A stretch of 64,000 nucleotides of DNA, from assembly GCF_002813325.1 (NCBI RefSeq), contig NZ_PHUG01000001.1, forward strand, positions 1,364,001-1,428,000, given 5' to 3'. Made by a program: the position numbers and the translations under genes. This stretch comes from Janthinobacterium sp. 64 (GTDB taxonomy: Bacteria > Pseudomonadota > Gammaproteobacteria > Burkholderiales > Burkholderiaceae_D). Position 1 is the first letter of the stretch. The number at the start of each line of letters is the position of its first letter. Under the pieces are notes generated by a model that made no database searches, was not told the origin of the DNA, and was given only the letters and a program-made list of their open reading frames with translations. Below, one piece after another: positions 46,293-55,736 of this stretch.

Positions 46293-47684
46293 ATGAATGA
46301 TCGAATGCCATCCCCATCCCAGCCGCCAGCGCTATACAAGCTGATCGGCAATACCCCGCTGATCGAAGTGACCAGGCTCGACACGGGCCTGTGCCAGCTG
46401 TTCCTGAAACTGGAATCGCAAAACCCCGGCGGTTCCATCAAGGACCGCATCGGCCTGTCCATCATCGAAGCGGCCGAAGCCGACGGCAGTTTGCAGCCGG
46501 GCGGCACCATCGTCGAGGCGACGGCCGGCAATACCGGCATCGGCCTGGCCCTGGTGGGCCGCATCAAGGGCTACCGCGTGATCCTCGTCGTACCCGACAA
46601 GATGTCGACGGAAAAAGTGCTGCACCTGAAAGCCCTGGGCGCGGAAGTGCACACCACGCGCTCGGACGTGGGCAAGGGCCATCCCGAGTACTACCAGGAT
46701 TACGCGGCGCGCCTGGCGCGCGAACTGCCGGGCGCCTTCTTTGCCGACCAGTTCAACAATCCCGCCAATCCGCTGGCCCACGAAACGACGACGGCGCCCG
46801 AAATCTGGGAGCAAAGCGGGCATGACGTGGACGCCATCGTCGTCGGCGTCGGTTCGTCCGGCACCCTGACGGGCCTGACCCGCTACTTCCGCAAGGCACA
46901 GCCGAAGCTGGAATTCGTGCTGGCCGACCCGCAAGGCTCCATCCTCACCGAATACATCGACACGGGCAAGGTGTCGGACACCAGCGGCTCGTGGGCCGTC
47001 GAAGGCATCGGCGAAGATTTTATTCCCTCTATCGCCGACATGGACAGCGTCACGAAGGCCTACACCATCACGGACCAGGAAAGTTTTGACTCCGCGCGCG
47101 CCCTCTTGCGCGCCGAAGGCATTTTAGGCGGTTCGTCGACGGGCACCCTGCTGGCGGCCGCCCTCAAATACTGCCGCGAGCAGACGACTCCGAAGCGCGT
47201 CGTCACGTTTGTCTGCGACACGGGGACGCGCTATTTATCCAAAGTCTACAACGACGGCTGGATGCGCGACCAGGGCCTGTTGCAGCGGGCCGTGTCGGGC
47301 GACTTGCGCGACCTGATCGGGCGCCGCTACGACGAGGGCGACGTCGTCAGCGTGGCACCGAGCGACACCCTGCTCACGGCCTTCAACCGCATGCGCGCCA
47401 GCGACCTGGCGCAACTGCCCGTCATCGACGGCGGCCAGCTGGTCGGCATCCTCGACGAGTCGGACTTGCTGCTGCACGTATCAAGCGACGCCGCGCATTT
47501 CGCCGGTCTGGTGGGCGCCACGATGACGACGCAACTGGAAACCCTGGCGCCATCGAGCGGCCTGCCCGCCCTGCGCGCCACCCTGGACCGGGGCTTGACG
47601 GCCGTCGTCGCCGACGATACCGCCTTTTATGGCCTGATCACCCGCTTCGACCTTCTCAACCACTTACGCAGGACACTATCTTGA
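46293..47684 (+). CDS. cbs: cystathionine beta-synthase
   Basis: 463 residues. A PLP type II fold carries the Schiff-base lysine in NPGGSIKDRIGLS, the phosphate-binding GNTGIGLALV-type loop (EATAGNTGIGLAL) and GVGSSGTLTGLTRYF. Two C-terminal CBS motifs (residues about 340-463: VVSVAPSDTLLTAFNRMRAS; LPVIDGGQLVGILDESDLLL) probably regulate it. It condenses serine and homocysteine to cystathionine, the first step of reverse transsulfuration. The start has CAGGAG upstream. Its stop overlaps the next gene's TTG start. Confidence 0.9.
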   Translation: MNDRMPSPSQPPALYKLIGNTPLIEVTRLDTGLCQLFLKLESQNPGGSIKDRIGLSIIEAAEADGSLQPGGTIVEATAGNTGIGLALVGRIKGYRVILVVPDKMSTEKVLHLKALGAEVHTTRSDVGKGHPEYYQDYAARLARELPGAFFADQFNNPANPLAHETTTAPEIWEQSGHDVDAIVVGVGSSGTLTGLTRYFRKAQPKLEFVLADPQGSILTEYIDTGKVSDTSGSWAVEGIGEDFIPSIADMDSVTKAYTITDQESFDSARALLRAEGILGGSSTGTLLAAALKYCREQTTPKRVVTFVCDTGTRYLSKVYNDGWMRDQGLLQRAVSGDLRDLIGRRYDEGDVVSVAPSDTLLTAFNRMRASDLAQLPVIDGGQLVGILDESDLLLHVSSDAAHFAGLVGATMTTQLETLAPSSGLPALRATLDRGLTAVVADDTAFYGLITRFDLLNHLRRTLS

Positions 47685-48862
47685 GCCAGGAAACCACCCG
47701 CAAGAGCCATCTCGCCACGCGCGTCATCCACGCCGGCCAGTCGCCCGACCCGTCGACGGGCGCCATCATGCCGCCCATCTACGCCACCTCCACCTTCGTG
47801 CAGGACAGCCCCGGCGTGCACAAGGGCCTCGACTATGGCCGCTCGCACAATCCCACGCGCTGGGCGCTTGAGCGCTGCGTGGCCGACCTGGAAGGCGGCA
47901 GCGCGGCGTTCGCCTTCGCCTCTGGCCTGGCCGCTATTTCGTCCGTGCTGGAATTGCTCGATGCCGGCAGCCATATCGTCGCCGGCGACGACATGTATGG
48001 CGGCACCTACCGTTTATTCGAGCGCGTGCGCCGCCGCTCGGCCGGGCACGCATTCACGTATGTGGATCTGACCAATCCCGAGAACCTGCTGGCCGCGCTG
48101 CGCCCGGAAACGAAGATGGTGTGGGTGGAAACGCCCACGAATCCCATGTTGAAACTGGCCGATTTGCGGGCCATTGCCGACATCTGCCGCGCACGGGGCA
48201 TCATCGCCGTGGCCGACAACACGTTTGCCAGCCCGCTGGTGCAGCGCCCACTCGAACATGGTTTCGACATCGTCGTGCACTCGACCACCAAGTATCTGAA
48301 CGGCCACTCGGACATCATCGGCGGCATCGCCATCGTCGGCGCGGAAGCACGCCAGGCCGAATGGCGCGAGCAGCTGGGCTTTTTGCAAAACTCGGTGGGC
48401 GCGATTGCCGGGCCGTTCGACAGCTTTTTGGCCTTGCGCGGCGTGAAAACCCTGGCCATCCGCATGCAGCGCCATTGCGCAAGCGCGCTGGCGCTGGCGC
48501 AGTGGCTGGAACAGCAAAAGGAAGTGAAAAAAGTCTTCTATCCGGGCCTGGCATCGCACCCGCAGCACGCGCTGGCGCAGCGCCAGATGGATGGTTTCGG
48601 CGGCATCATCTCGATCGACCTCGACACGGACCTGGCCGGCGCGCGCCGCTTCCTGGAGCGCTGCGAAGTGTTCGCCCTGGCCGAAAGCTTGGGCGGCGTG
48701 GAAAGCCTGATCGAGCACCCGGCCCTGATGACGCATGCCAGCATCCCGCCCGAACAGCGGGCCAAGCTGGGCATCGGCGACGGCTTGATCCGGCTGTCCG
48801 TGGGCATCGAGGACATCGAAGACCTGCGGCATGACTTGCGCACGGCGCTTGATGCGATCTGA
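47681..48862 (+). CDS. cystathionine gamma-lyase / gamma-synthase family PLP enzyme
   Basis: 393 residues. It begins with TTG at 47681, overlapping the cbs stop (TTGA). Cys/Met metabolism PLP family: MPPIYATSTFVQDSPGVHKG, YGRSHNPTRWALERCVADLE, SGLAAISSVLELLDAGSHIV, PLP lysine in HSTTKYLNGHSDIIGG, and the closing SLGGVESLIEHPALMTHASI. Next to cbs it most likely acts as cystathionine gamma-lyase, giving cysteine, 2-oxobutanoate and ammonia. Gamma-synthase activity cannot be ruled out by sequence. Confidence 0.88.
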   Translation: MSQETTRKSHLATRVIHAGQSPDPSTGAIMPPIYATSTFVQDSPGVHKGLDYGRSHNPTRWALERCVADLEGGSAAFAFASGLAAISSVLELLDAGSHIVAGDDMYGGTYRLFERVRRRSAGHAFTYVDLTNPENLLAALRPETKMVWVETPTNPMLKLADLRAIADICRARGIIAVADNTFASPLVQRPLEHGFDIVVHSTTKYLNGHSDIIGGIAIVGAEARQAEWREQLGFLQNSVGAIAGPFDSFLALRGVKTLAIRMQRHCASALALAQWLEQQKEVKKVFYPGLASHPQHALAQRQMDGFGGIISIDLDTDLAGARRFLERCEVFALAESLGGVESLIEHPALMTHASIPPEQRAKLGIGDGLIRLSVGIEDIEDLRHDLRTALDAI

Positions 48863-48872
48863 AGGGGTGATT

Positions 48873-48898
48873 GTCGGATTACGCTGCGCTAATCCGAC
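48873..48898. repeat. REP-like inverted repeat after the lyase gene
   Basis: Arms GTCGGATTA and TAATCCGAC face each other around CGCTGCGC, 10 bp past the lyase stop. This is a familiar type of intergenic palindrome (GTCGGATTA...TAATCCGACCTACG) scattered in many proteobacterial genomes. There is no T-tract. It sits between two convergent genes. Confidence 0.6.
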
Positions 48899-48946
48899 CT
48901 ACGGCATGCCGGAGGGTACGACCCCGGCTCTTGCCGTGGGGCTGCC

Positions 48947-51148
48947 TCACTCCCCCGGCCGGTACCGGCGCTCCAGGTGCTTCGCGACATCCTCGGGATA
49001 AAACAACACTTCCTTGAACTCGCCCCGCGCGTACATGGCCGCCTGGTCCTTGAAGTGCGGCGATGTCGGGTCGCCGCTCTGGCCGCCGGCGAGGATGCTT
49101 TTCGCCTTGATGCGCGAACCGAATTCCACGGCCGCGACAAAGCTGTTGCCACGCTCGCCGTAAATCCTGCGCGTGGTGCTCTTGCTGCTCTGTCCATACG
49201 CGGCCAGCGCGCCCCAGTTGCCCGAGGCGTAAGGCACGGGCAAGCTCGGTCGCGCATCGTCAAACGGCTGCACCACGTCGCCCGTCAGGCGCTGAAAGCG
49301 GTTGATCTCGCCCCACGGTGTTTGCCAGTGGCCGAAATCGCGCTGCAGTTTATCGGCCGCCGTTGCCAGCGCGGCCAGGCGCTGGTCCGCACTGACCTTG
49401 TCAGTGGCCATGAAGTCGACCACCGGCACGCCCAGTTCCCGCGCCTGTTTCCCTGTCAGCTCGGCCAGCTCCTGGCCCCAGAACACGGCCAGCGAGGTGG
49501 CGGTGGACGTCAGCGCATAGCGCAAGTCCCACGCCCGCAACAAGGCGATTTTATCGGCCAGCGCCAGCTTTTGCGCAGAGTTCTCCGGCAGTGCATCGTA
49601 TGCGGAAAACAGCGGCGGCAGCAGCGCTTCGAACGCCGTCAGTTCGCTGTCGTAGGACGCGGCGATCAGGCTGTCGAGGGTAAAACCTGTTTTATTTTGA
49701 AAGACCTTGACGGCGTGCAGGCCACGCGCGTTTTCGCCGTACACGGACATGTAGGCGGGGTAATCGCCCTGGCGCGGGCTGCAGGCGCCGGCCGCCGAAT
49801 ACGGCCAGTTGTTGGTGTTCTGTATCCAGCCATTCTTCGGATTGAACAGGGTGATGGTCTGCGCCACCGTGTGCAGCCCTTGCCATTCCGTGGCCGCGTC
49901 GCTGCCGTCGACGGGCTGCTTCCAGTTGAAGCGCGGGTCGCGCACGGGGATGAAATTGCCGTGGAAGTAGGCGATATTGCCGTCCGCATCTGCATATACC
50001 GTGTTGTTCGACGAATTCGTGCGCAGTTCCATGGTCTTGTAAAACGCCGCGTAATCGCGCGCCTTGGTGCGCGTGTACGACTGCGTGAGCGCCTTCAACG
50101 GTTCATGCATCAGGCGCACGGCCACCCATTTACCGTCCTGCGCGCGCACGACGGGGCCGTGATGGCTGTAATAGACGGTGATGGTTTTCGATCCCATGGC
50201 GCCGTTCGCCAGTTTATATGGCAAGGTCATCGCCACGGTCTTCAAGGGGCGCAGGCCGCCGTCATAGCGGTAGAACCAGGCGCCGTCCTTGTCGACGATG
50301 CTTTCCAGGTATTCGTCGATGACGTCGCCGCCGCCCGACGTATGCATCCAGCCGAGGCGCTCGTTGAAACCCTGGTAGACGAAGAACTGGCCCCAGGTGA
50401 CGGCGCCATACGCGTTCAAGCCTTCGCCGCTGGTCATCTGTACTTCGGGACGGAAGTAAAAGGACGTGTGCGGATTGATCATCAAGAGCGCATGGCCGTT
50501 TTTCGTGATGGCGGGCGCGATGGCGAAGCCGTTCGAGCCGCTCGGTTCAGGTTCCAGTCCAGTCTCCACGCTGGCCAGCGCTACAGGTGCCGTTTGCTGG
50601 CCATAAAACGCTTCGAGCTGCGCCAGGTTGATCGATTCGATATCGCCGCCGATGCTGCCCTCGCTGAAACTCAAGGCCATCCACGGCTCGAAATGCGCGA
50701 TCAGCCTGGGTTTGACCTGCGGGTGCGTGGCCAGGTAAAAATTGAGGCCATCGGCAAAGGCATCCATCAATTTGCGCAGCCACGCCGGGCTGGCGCGGTA
50801 CTGCGCCTGCAGCGCAAGCGGGTCGATGAAGAGCTTCATGCGCAGATCGCGGTACAGCTCCCGTTCGCCCTCCACTTCCGCCAGGCGCCCCATGGCGTTG
50901 ATGTAATTGAGTTCCACGCGCGGGAAATCGTCCTCGGCCTGCGCATACATCAAGCCAAAGACGGCATCGGCATCGCTCTTGCCCGTCACATGGGGGATGC
51001 CCCACGTGTCGCGCGCGATGCTGACGTTGGCGGCCTGCGCCTGCCAGCGGGCCATGTCCGTGACAGAAGCGGCGGGCGCCGCCAGCACAGGGGGAACTGC
51101 GACGGCGCCGCAGGCGATGGCGGCAAACAGGGTGCGGCGAGCCAGCAT
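48947..51148 (-). CDS. penicillin-acylase family amidohydrolase (AHL acylase-like)
   Basis: 733 residues with a signal peptide (LFAAIACGAVAVPPVLAAPA). It is an Ntn-hydrolase that should self-cleave between Gly204 and Ser205 (EPSG-SNGFAIAPAIT), exposing Ser205 as nucleophile. Other family blocks are RDTWGIPHVTGKSDADAVFG, LLMINPHTSFYFRPEVQMTS, YYSHHGPVVRAQDGKWVAV and YGERGNSFVAAVEFG. Relatives such as PvdQ and QuiP remove acyl chains from homoserine lactones or siderophore precursors. The substrate here is not predictable. It follows the ParB-like gene by 15 bp on the same strand. Confidence 0.82.
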   Translation of the reverse strand: MLARRTLFAAIACGAVAVPPVLAAPAASVTDMARWQAQAANVSIARDTWGIPHVTGKSDADAVFGLMYAQAEDDFPRVELNYINAMGRLAEVEGERELYRDLRMKLFIDPLALQAQYRASPAWLRKLMDAFADGLNFYLATHPQVKPRLIAHFEPWMALSFSEGSIGGDIESINLAQLEAFYGQQTAPVALASVETGLEPEPSGSNGFAIAPAITKNGHALLMINPHTSFYFRPEVQMTSGEGLNAYGAVTWGQFFVYQGFNERLGWMHTSGGGDVIDEYLESIVDKDGAWFYRYDGGLRPLKTVAMTLPYKLANGAMGSKTITVYYSHHGPVVRAQDGKWVAVRLMHEPLKALTQSYTRTKARDYAAFYKTMELRTNSSNNTVYADADGNIAYFHGNFIPVRDPRFNWKQPVDGSDAATEWQGLHTVAQTITLFNPKNGWIQNTNNWPYSAAGACSPRQGDYPAYMSVYGENARGLHAVKVFQNKTGFTLDSLIAASYDSELTAFEALLPPLFSAYDALPENSAQKLALADKIALLRAWDLRYALTSTATSLAVFWGQELAELTGKQARELGVPVVDFMATDKVSADQRLAALATAADKLQRDFGHWQTPWGEINRFQRLTGDVVQPFDDARPSLPVPYASGNWGALAAYGQSSKSTTRRIYGERGNSFVAAVEFGSRIKAKSILAGGQSGDPTSPHFKDQAAMYARGEFKEVLFYPEDVAKHLERRYRPGE

Positions 51149-51163
51149 GCACTACTCCAGTAA

Positions 51164-52003
51164 TCAGGATGCGTCGATCAGCGTGGCGATGCGCTGGTTG
51201 AGTTCCACATTTTCCGCCTGCAGCTGCGCCACCTTCTGTTTCAGGCTGGCGATCTCGCCGCGCAGGCGCTCCGCCTCAGCAGGCGCCTGGGCCGCGTTGT
51301 CCGCCCATGGCTCATTGCCCGTTTCCGGCGTGTCCTGCGACACGTGAGGCGCTTTCGGCTCGCGCGGCGTGCGTGTGGCAGCGCGCTGTTCGCGGATTTC
51401 CTTGGCCGCCTGGCGCAGCAATTTTTTGCCGCCGGCGACGGCCGCCACCTGCTCTTCCGGCGGCAAGGAAGCCACGGTGGCTGCCGCGTTGATGGAAATC
51501 GTGCCCGAACGGACGGCTTCCACCAGTTCCGGCGAGGCCGCCTTCTGGATTTTTTCGATCTGGCTGATCTGGTTGCTGCTCAGGCGCGCCGCCTTGGCGA
51601 CTTCCTCGCGCGTGCTCATGGGGGGCTTCGGCGCGTTTTCGCCGTCCGGCGCGTCAGCCGCGCTGACGGGCGCCGGGCTGCGCGCGGCAACGATTTCCTT
51701 CTTGCGCAGGGCCAGCACGCCGCGCTGGAAGTCCGACACGCTGCGGCGCGCCAGGTGATTGTCGATCATCCACAGCATGACGTCGTCGAGCGAGGTAAAG
51801 CTGGTGTTCTGGATGGTCTTGAATTCGATGCCGTGCTGGCGGCAGATGGCGTAGCGGTTATGCCCGTCGATCAGCACGTCGTTCCACAGCACCAGCGCGT
51901 CGCGGCAGCCTTCGGCCAGCAGGCTGCGTTCGAGCGCCGCGTACTCGCTGGCGGTGAGCGGGTCGATATACGACTGCAGCACCTGATTGATAGTGATATT
52001 CAT
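51164..52003 (-). CDS. ParB/Srx-fold domain protein
   Basis: 279 residues from the ATG at 52001-52003, with TGAGGAC upstream. The N-terminal ParB-like fold contains LTASEYAALERSLLAEGCRD, VLWNDVLIDGHNRYAICRQH. A helical region SVSDFQRGVLALRKKEIVAA and a helix-turn-helix-like stretch STREEVAKAARLSSNQISQI follow, then an Ala/Pro-rich linker and a C-terminal coiled coil (RLRGEIASLKQKVAQLQAEN). Chromosomal ParB would be longer and sit with parA, so this is an orphan of the plasmid/regulatory kind. The function is unknown; DNA binding is likely. Confidence 0.7.
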   Translation of the reverse strand: MNITINQVLQSYIDPLTASEYAALERSLLAEGCRDALVLWNDVLIDGHNRYAICRQHGIEFKTIQNTSFTSLDDVMLWMIDNHLARRSVSDFQRGVLALRKKEIVAARSPAPVSAADAPDGENAPKPPMSTREEVAKAARLSSNQISQIEKIQKAASPELVEAVRSGTISINAAATVASLPPEEQVAAVAGGKKLLRQAAKEIREQRAATRTPREPKAPHVSQDTPETGNEPWADNAAQAPAEAERLRGEIASLKQKVAQLQAENVELNQRIATLIDAS

Positions 52004-52115
52004 GGTTGTCCTCAATAGTGCGGCGCGATGGTCCGCGCCGGCACGAATGCTACACCATCCACCGCCCCTGGCCGGGTAAAATCACGGCGGCACAGCTCAT
52101 ACAAAAATACGGACC

Positions 52116-52562
52116 ATGAAAAGAAAGTACGCCACCGCGATCATTTTTAGCGTCGCCGCCATCGGCTTCACCTGGGTCAGCCCCTACATCGCCATGTACC
52201 GCATCAGCATCGCGGCGAAATCCGTGCGCCTGGAAACCCTGGCGCAGCAAGCCGACCTGCCCGCCGTACGTGCCAGCGTGGCGCGCCAGTTGCGGGCGGC
52301 CGGCGAAACGGCCAATGACGAGGATTTCAAGGAAATGCTCGACACCATCGTCTCGCCGCCCGGCATCACGATATTGATCTTGCACGGCAAGCAGGGGGCG
52401 GATGGCAAGCGCCACGACTTCGGCATGGCGTACCGCTCGTGGACCGAAGTGGTGCTGCGGCGCAGCGGCGCAGGCCCCGCCGCCAGCCAGTTTTTGCTGC
52501 GCCGGCATGGCATCTGGGACTGGAAATTGACGGATATTACCTTGCCGCCGGAATTACTCTGA
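52116..52562 (+). CDS. DUF2939 protein, paralogue 1
   Basis: 148 residues. An N-terminal signal anchor (AIIFSVAAIGFTWVSPYIAM) is followed by the DUF2939 pattern: YRISIAAKSVRLETLAQQAD, LPAVRASVARQLRA, SPPGITILILHGK, and the closing WKLTDITLPPELL. DUF2939 proteins are small envelope proteins of unknown role. It is followed 116 bp later by a paralogue in the same direction. Confidence 0.75.
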   Translation: MKRKYATAIIFSVAAIGFTWVSPYIAMYRISIAAKSVRLETLAQQADLPAVRASVARQLRAAGETANDEDFKEMLDTIVSPPGITILILHGKQGADGKRHDFGMAYRSWTEVVLRRSGAGPAASQFLLRRHGIWDWKLTDITLPPELL

Positions 52563-52678
52563 CGAAACTTGATCTAAAACAACACTTACCTGAACCGCCA
52601 TATTGAATTTAGGAAATATTATGTAGAATGCTAGCACTTCAGGCCCACCGGGTCGCCAGGTATCCGAGAGATTGCACG

Positions 52679-53191
52679 ATGAAAAGAATGTTGCTTCTCG
52701 CCCTAGTGGCATTGGTCGCGCTGGCCGGCGCCTTCTATGGCAGCCCATATTTCACCATGAACAAAATCCGTACGGCGACCATGGACGAGGATACCCAGGC
52801 CCTGGCTGCGCAAATCGACCTGGCGCAGCTGCGCGGCAGCCTGGGGCAGCAACTGCATGCCCTGTTCTCGGCGCCGGAAGTGGCCGACGACATCAGCCCC
52901 GACGTCATCGACCCCTTGCTCGATACCATGCTGATGCCTGAAGGCATCGTTGCCTTGATGAAGCTCAATGACCGCTACGAAAAGCCGATCGCCAAGGTCA
53001 GCGACATCAGCGGCCGCAAGCGCAATGCCAAGCCCGACTACAAGCTGCGCTACACTTCCTGGGACAAGGTCGTGGTGCAGCGCGCCCACAGCAAAAGCCA
53101 TATCGGCGAGCTGACCCTGACGCGCGACGGCCTGTGGCGCTGGAAACTGGTGTCGGTGGCGCTGCCCAGGAATCTGCTGGCCGACGCGTAA
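52679..53191 (+). CDS. DUF2939 protein, paralogue 2
   Basis: 170 residues from the ATG at 52679 (MKRMLLLALVALVALAGAFY). Same plan as its neighbour: signal anchor, SPYFTMNKIRTATMDEDTQA, LAAQIDLAQLRGSLGQQL, MLMPEGIVALM, and the closing WRWKLVSVALPRNLL. The two are clearly related but well diverged, pointing to an old tandem duplication. An AT-rich 116 bp gap before it could hold a separate promoter. Confidence 0.78.
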   Translation: MKRMLLLALVALVALAGAFYGSPYFTMNKIRTATMDEDTQALAAQIDLAQLRGSLGQQLHALFSAPEVADDISPDVIDPLLDTMLMPEGIVALMKLNDRYEKPIAKVSDISGRKRNAKPDYKLRYTSWDKVVVQRAHSKSHIGELTLTRDGLWRWKLVSVALPRNLLADA

Positions 53192-53276
53192 CACGCCGGC
53201 CCGGCGTATCGGCAAACAGCGGCTATCCGAAACCTTACACTGCTATCATCGGGTTTTGATTTCCATCGGAGGCAGC

Positions 53277-53489
53277 ATGTCAGACCTGGTACAACACGCA
53301 CTGGCCCACGCGGGCAAACCGGCCACCACGCCCTGGGTGGTGACCCTGGTCAGCGGCGAAAAACTCACCGGCCCCATTTCTCCGCTCAGCGACGGCTGCT
53401 ACGCCATCGGCCTGGGACAAATCAAGTATTTTTCCAGCGACAAGGTCGCCTGCCTGAATGTATCGGGCGCGGGCGCATTTCCCATCTGA
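53277..53489 (+). CDS. small hypothetical protein
   Basis: 70 residues from the ATG at 53277, with an excellent GGAGG seven bases upstream. The sequence (PWVVTLVSGEKLTGPISPLS, CYAIGLGQIKYFSSDKVACL) looks like a small beta barrel, perhaps SH3- or Sm-like, but I recognise no family. It has no signal or membrane segment. It is probably expressed, given the ribosome site and normal codon use. Confidence 0.55.
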   Translation: MSDLVQHALAHAGKPATTPWVVTLVSGEKLTGPISPLSDGCYAIGLGQIKYFSSDKVACLNVSGAGAFPI

Positions 53490-53835
53490 TCACGCACCGC
53501 CAGGGCCTGCGACCTGCAAGCCCTTTGCCGCTTGACCGTCTCGCCGGCCAGTGCCTCCCCGGCATTGGCCATCCATGCCAGATAGTTGTTTTTTGGCACG
53601 CAAAATCTGATTGATTTACGAAAATTTGTGTGCCACAATGATTTCAACAAATAAAACAAATACCAAATTTTATTATTAAAATTGGTTTTTACATAGCACG
53701 ATCCTCACACCACGAATCCGTGTTCTGGATAGAGAAGCACTGCGCAGGGCGCCACACGTTGCCAGGCAAGCGCCTGCCACTGGTCCCACGCCAGCCCCCT
53801 TTCTAAACATCACCACGTATCTTGGGAGAGACATC
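53490..53835. promoter_or_regulatory. 346 bp AT-rich upstream region of the second chemoreceptor
   Basis: No gene seen. It holds an inverted repeat TGGCACGCAAA (53594-53604) and TTTGTGTGCCA (53625-53635) separated by 20 bases, then a very AT-rich tract (53640-53695). This is the likely promoter/operator zone of the chemoreceptor. The TGGCAC halves are not followed by TTGC at sigma-54 spacing. Confidence 0.45.
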
Positions 53836-55566
53836 ATGGATAAATTCACCGTACGCACCCAACTGACCCTGGCTTTCGGCCTGCTGGTCTTCTTCCTCAT
53901 CGGCATCTCAAGTCTGTCCGTGCGGAGTTTTTCTACCTTCAACACGGGCTTTGACCAGTATGTCAACGGCATCACGGCGCGCGCCAATACGGCGCACCGC
54001 GTGCGTGACGCGATCGACATGCGCGCCGTGGCGGCCAGGAACCTGGTGCTCGTCACCAAGCCGGAAGACCTGGAAACCGAACGCAAACAAGTCTTGCAGG
54101 CGCAGGCCGATGTCGTCAAGAACATGCAGCATCTGCTGCAGCTGGCACAGCAACCGGGGGTGTCCGACGAGGTGCGCGCCATCGTCAACAAGATCGACAA
54201 CATCGAAAAACGCTACTCCCCCGTGGCGCTGGCCATCGTGGACCTGGCGCTGCAAAAGAAAAACGAGGAAGCCATCGTCAAGATGAACGAGGAATGCCGT
54301 CCGCTGCTGGCCGCCCTGGTTGCCGCCAGCAATGAATATTTCGCCCTGACGGACCAGCGCTCCGCCATCATCCTGCAGGAAGACAACGAGCGCTACATCC
54401 TCAACAGGAATATCCTCATCGGCGCCAGCTTGCTGTCCATCGTGCTGGCGGCCCTGGCAGGCTGGCTCATCACACGCAGCCTGCTCAAGGCGCTGGGCGC
54501 CGAACCGAAACAGCTGTGCGACGCCGTCAGCCTGCTTGCCGCCGGCGACCTGACAGGCCCACTCAACGTCGCACAGAACGATAGCGTCAGCGTGCTGTCG
54601 GCGCTGCAGCGCATGCAGGTGTCGCTGACTGCCGTGGTGTCCTCCGTGCGCCAGGATTCGGACACTGTGGCCCTTGCCGCTGCAGAAATTTCCAGCGGCA
54701 ATAGCGATCTGTCGCTGCGCACGGAACAGCAAGCCAGTTCACTGGAAGAAACCGCATCTTCGATGGAAGAGCTCACCAGCACCGTGCGCAAGAATGCGGA
54801 CAATGCCCGCGAAGCCAATGTGCTGGCCAGCACCGCAGCGGACGTCGCCAGCAAGGGCGGCGCCGTCGTAGGGCAAGTGATGGGCACCATGGACCTGATC
54901 AGCGAATCGTCGCGCAAGATTGTCGACATCATCAGCGTCATCGACGGCATCGCCTTCCAGACCAATATCCTGGCACTGAATGCCGCCGTGGAAGCGGCGC
55001 GTGCCGGCGAACAGGGCCGCGGCTTCGCCGTCGTGGCGACCGAGGTGCGCGGCCTGGCCCAGCGCAGCGCCAGCGCTGCCAAGGAAATCAAGACGCTGAT
55101 CGACGATTCCGTGAGCCGCGTCGATGCGGGCGCCAGACTGGCGGCACAAGCGGGCACGACCATGTCCGAGGTGGTCGCCAGTGTCGCCCGCGTCAGCAAC
55201 ATCATCGCTGAAATCACGATGGCCAGCCAGGAACAATCCACCGGCATCGAGCAGATCAATCAGGCGGTGACACAGATGGATAGCGTCACGCAGCAAAATG
55301 CGTCGCTGGTGGAAGAAGCGGCGGCAGCGGCCGAATCCCTGCGCAACCAGGCCAGCCACCTGGTGCAAACCGTGAGCATCTTCAAGACGCACGACGCCCA
55401 TGTGGCGGCACCTGCGCCAGTATCAGCACCGGCGCGCGCCAGCCACAAACCGCTGCGCCTGGTACCGGCTGCGGCCAGCAGCACCGTCAAGCGCCAGGCC
55501 GCACCGGCAAAACCCCGTGCGGCGCAAGCGCAAGCCGTGACGGCCGGCGATTGGGAAGAGTTTTAA
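53836..55566 (+). CDS. methyl-accepting chemotaxis protein, four-helix-bundle sensor
   Basis: 576 residues. Membrane helix 1 spans about residues 12-33, a four-helix-bundle (4HB_MCP) periplasmic sensor reaches to about 190 ([40 protein letters not shown]), helix 2 is at about 192-215, then HAMP, and the signalling domain with tip [21 protein letters not shown] flexible Ala/Pro/Lys tail of about 50 residues ends in DWEEF, which fits the CheR/CheB-docking pentapeptide (x-W-x-x-F) of high-abundance receptors such as Tar and Tsr. Its start has GGGAGAG upstream. Confidence 0.92.
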   Translation: MDKFTVRTQLTLAFGLLVFFLIGISSLSVRSFSTFNTGFDQYVNGITARANTAHRVRDAIDMRAVAARNLVLVTKPEDLETERKQVLQAQADVVKNMQHLLQLAQQPGVSDEVRAIVNKIDNIEKRYSPVALAIVDLALQKKNEEAIVKMNEECRPLLAALVAASNEYFALTDQRSAIILQEDNERYILNRNILIGASLLSIVLAALAGWLITRSLLKALGAEPKQLCDAVSLLAAGDLTGPLNVAQNDSVSVLSALQRMQVSLTAVVSSVRQDSDTVALAAAEISSGNSDLSLRTEQQASSLEETASSMEELTSTVRKNADNAREANVLASTAADVASKGGAVVGQVMGTMDLISESSRKIVDIISVIDGIAFQTNILALNAAVEAARAGEQGRGFAVVATEVRGLAQRSASAAKEIKTLIDDSVSRVDAGARLAAQAGTTMSEVVASVARVSNIIAEITMASQEQSTGIEQINQAVTQMDSVTQQNASLVEEAAAAAESLRNQASHLVQTVSIFKTHDAHVAAPAPVSAPARASHKPLRLVPAAASSTVKRQAAPAKPRAAQAQAVTAGDWEEF

Positions 55567-55736
55567 ACAGGTCGCACGCACAGGGGAGAGCCGTAATCGG
55601 TACCGCCCCTGTCGCGTTGCAATAACACACCCCTGACGAAAAAAATCCACGGCAACTGTTGTATATCCTGCCCCTGATCCGTGCACTACCACAAAATGCA
55701 CCCGGCTTTTGTGCGCTACTGCAGGGAACCCCACTC

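Noticed and set aside
53594..53604. Sigma-54 promoter at TGGCACGCAAA
   Set aside because: No TTGC at the required distance.
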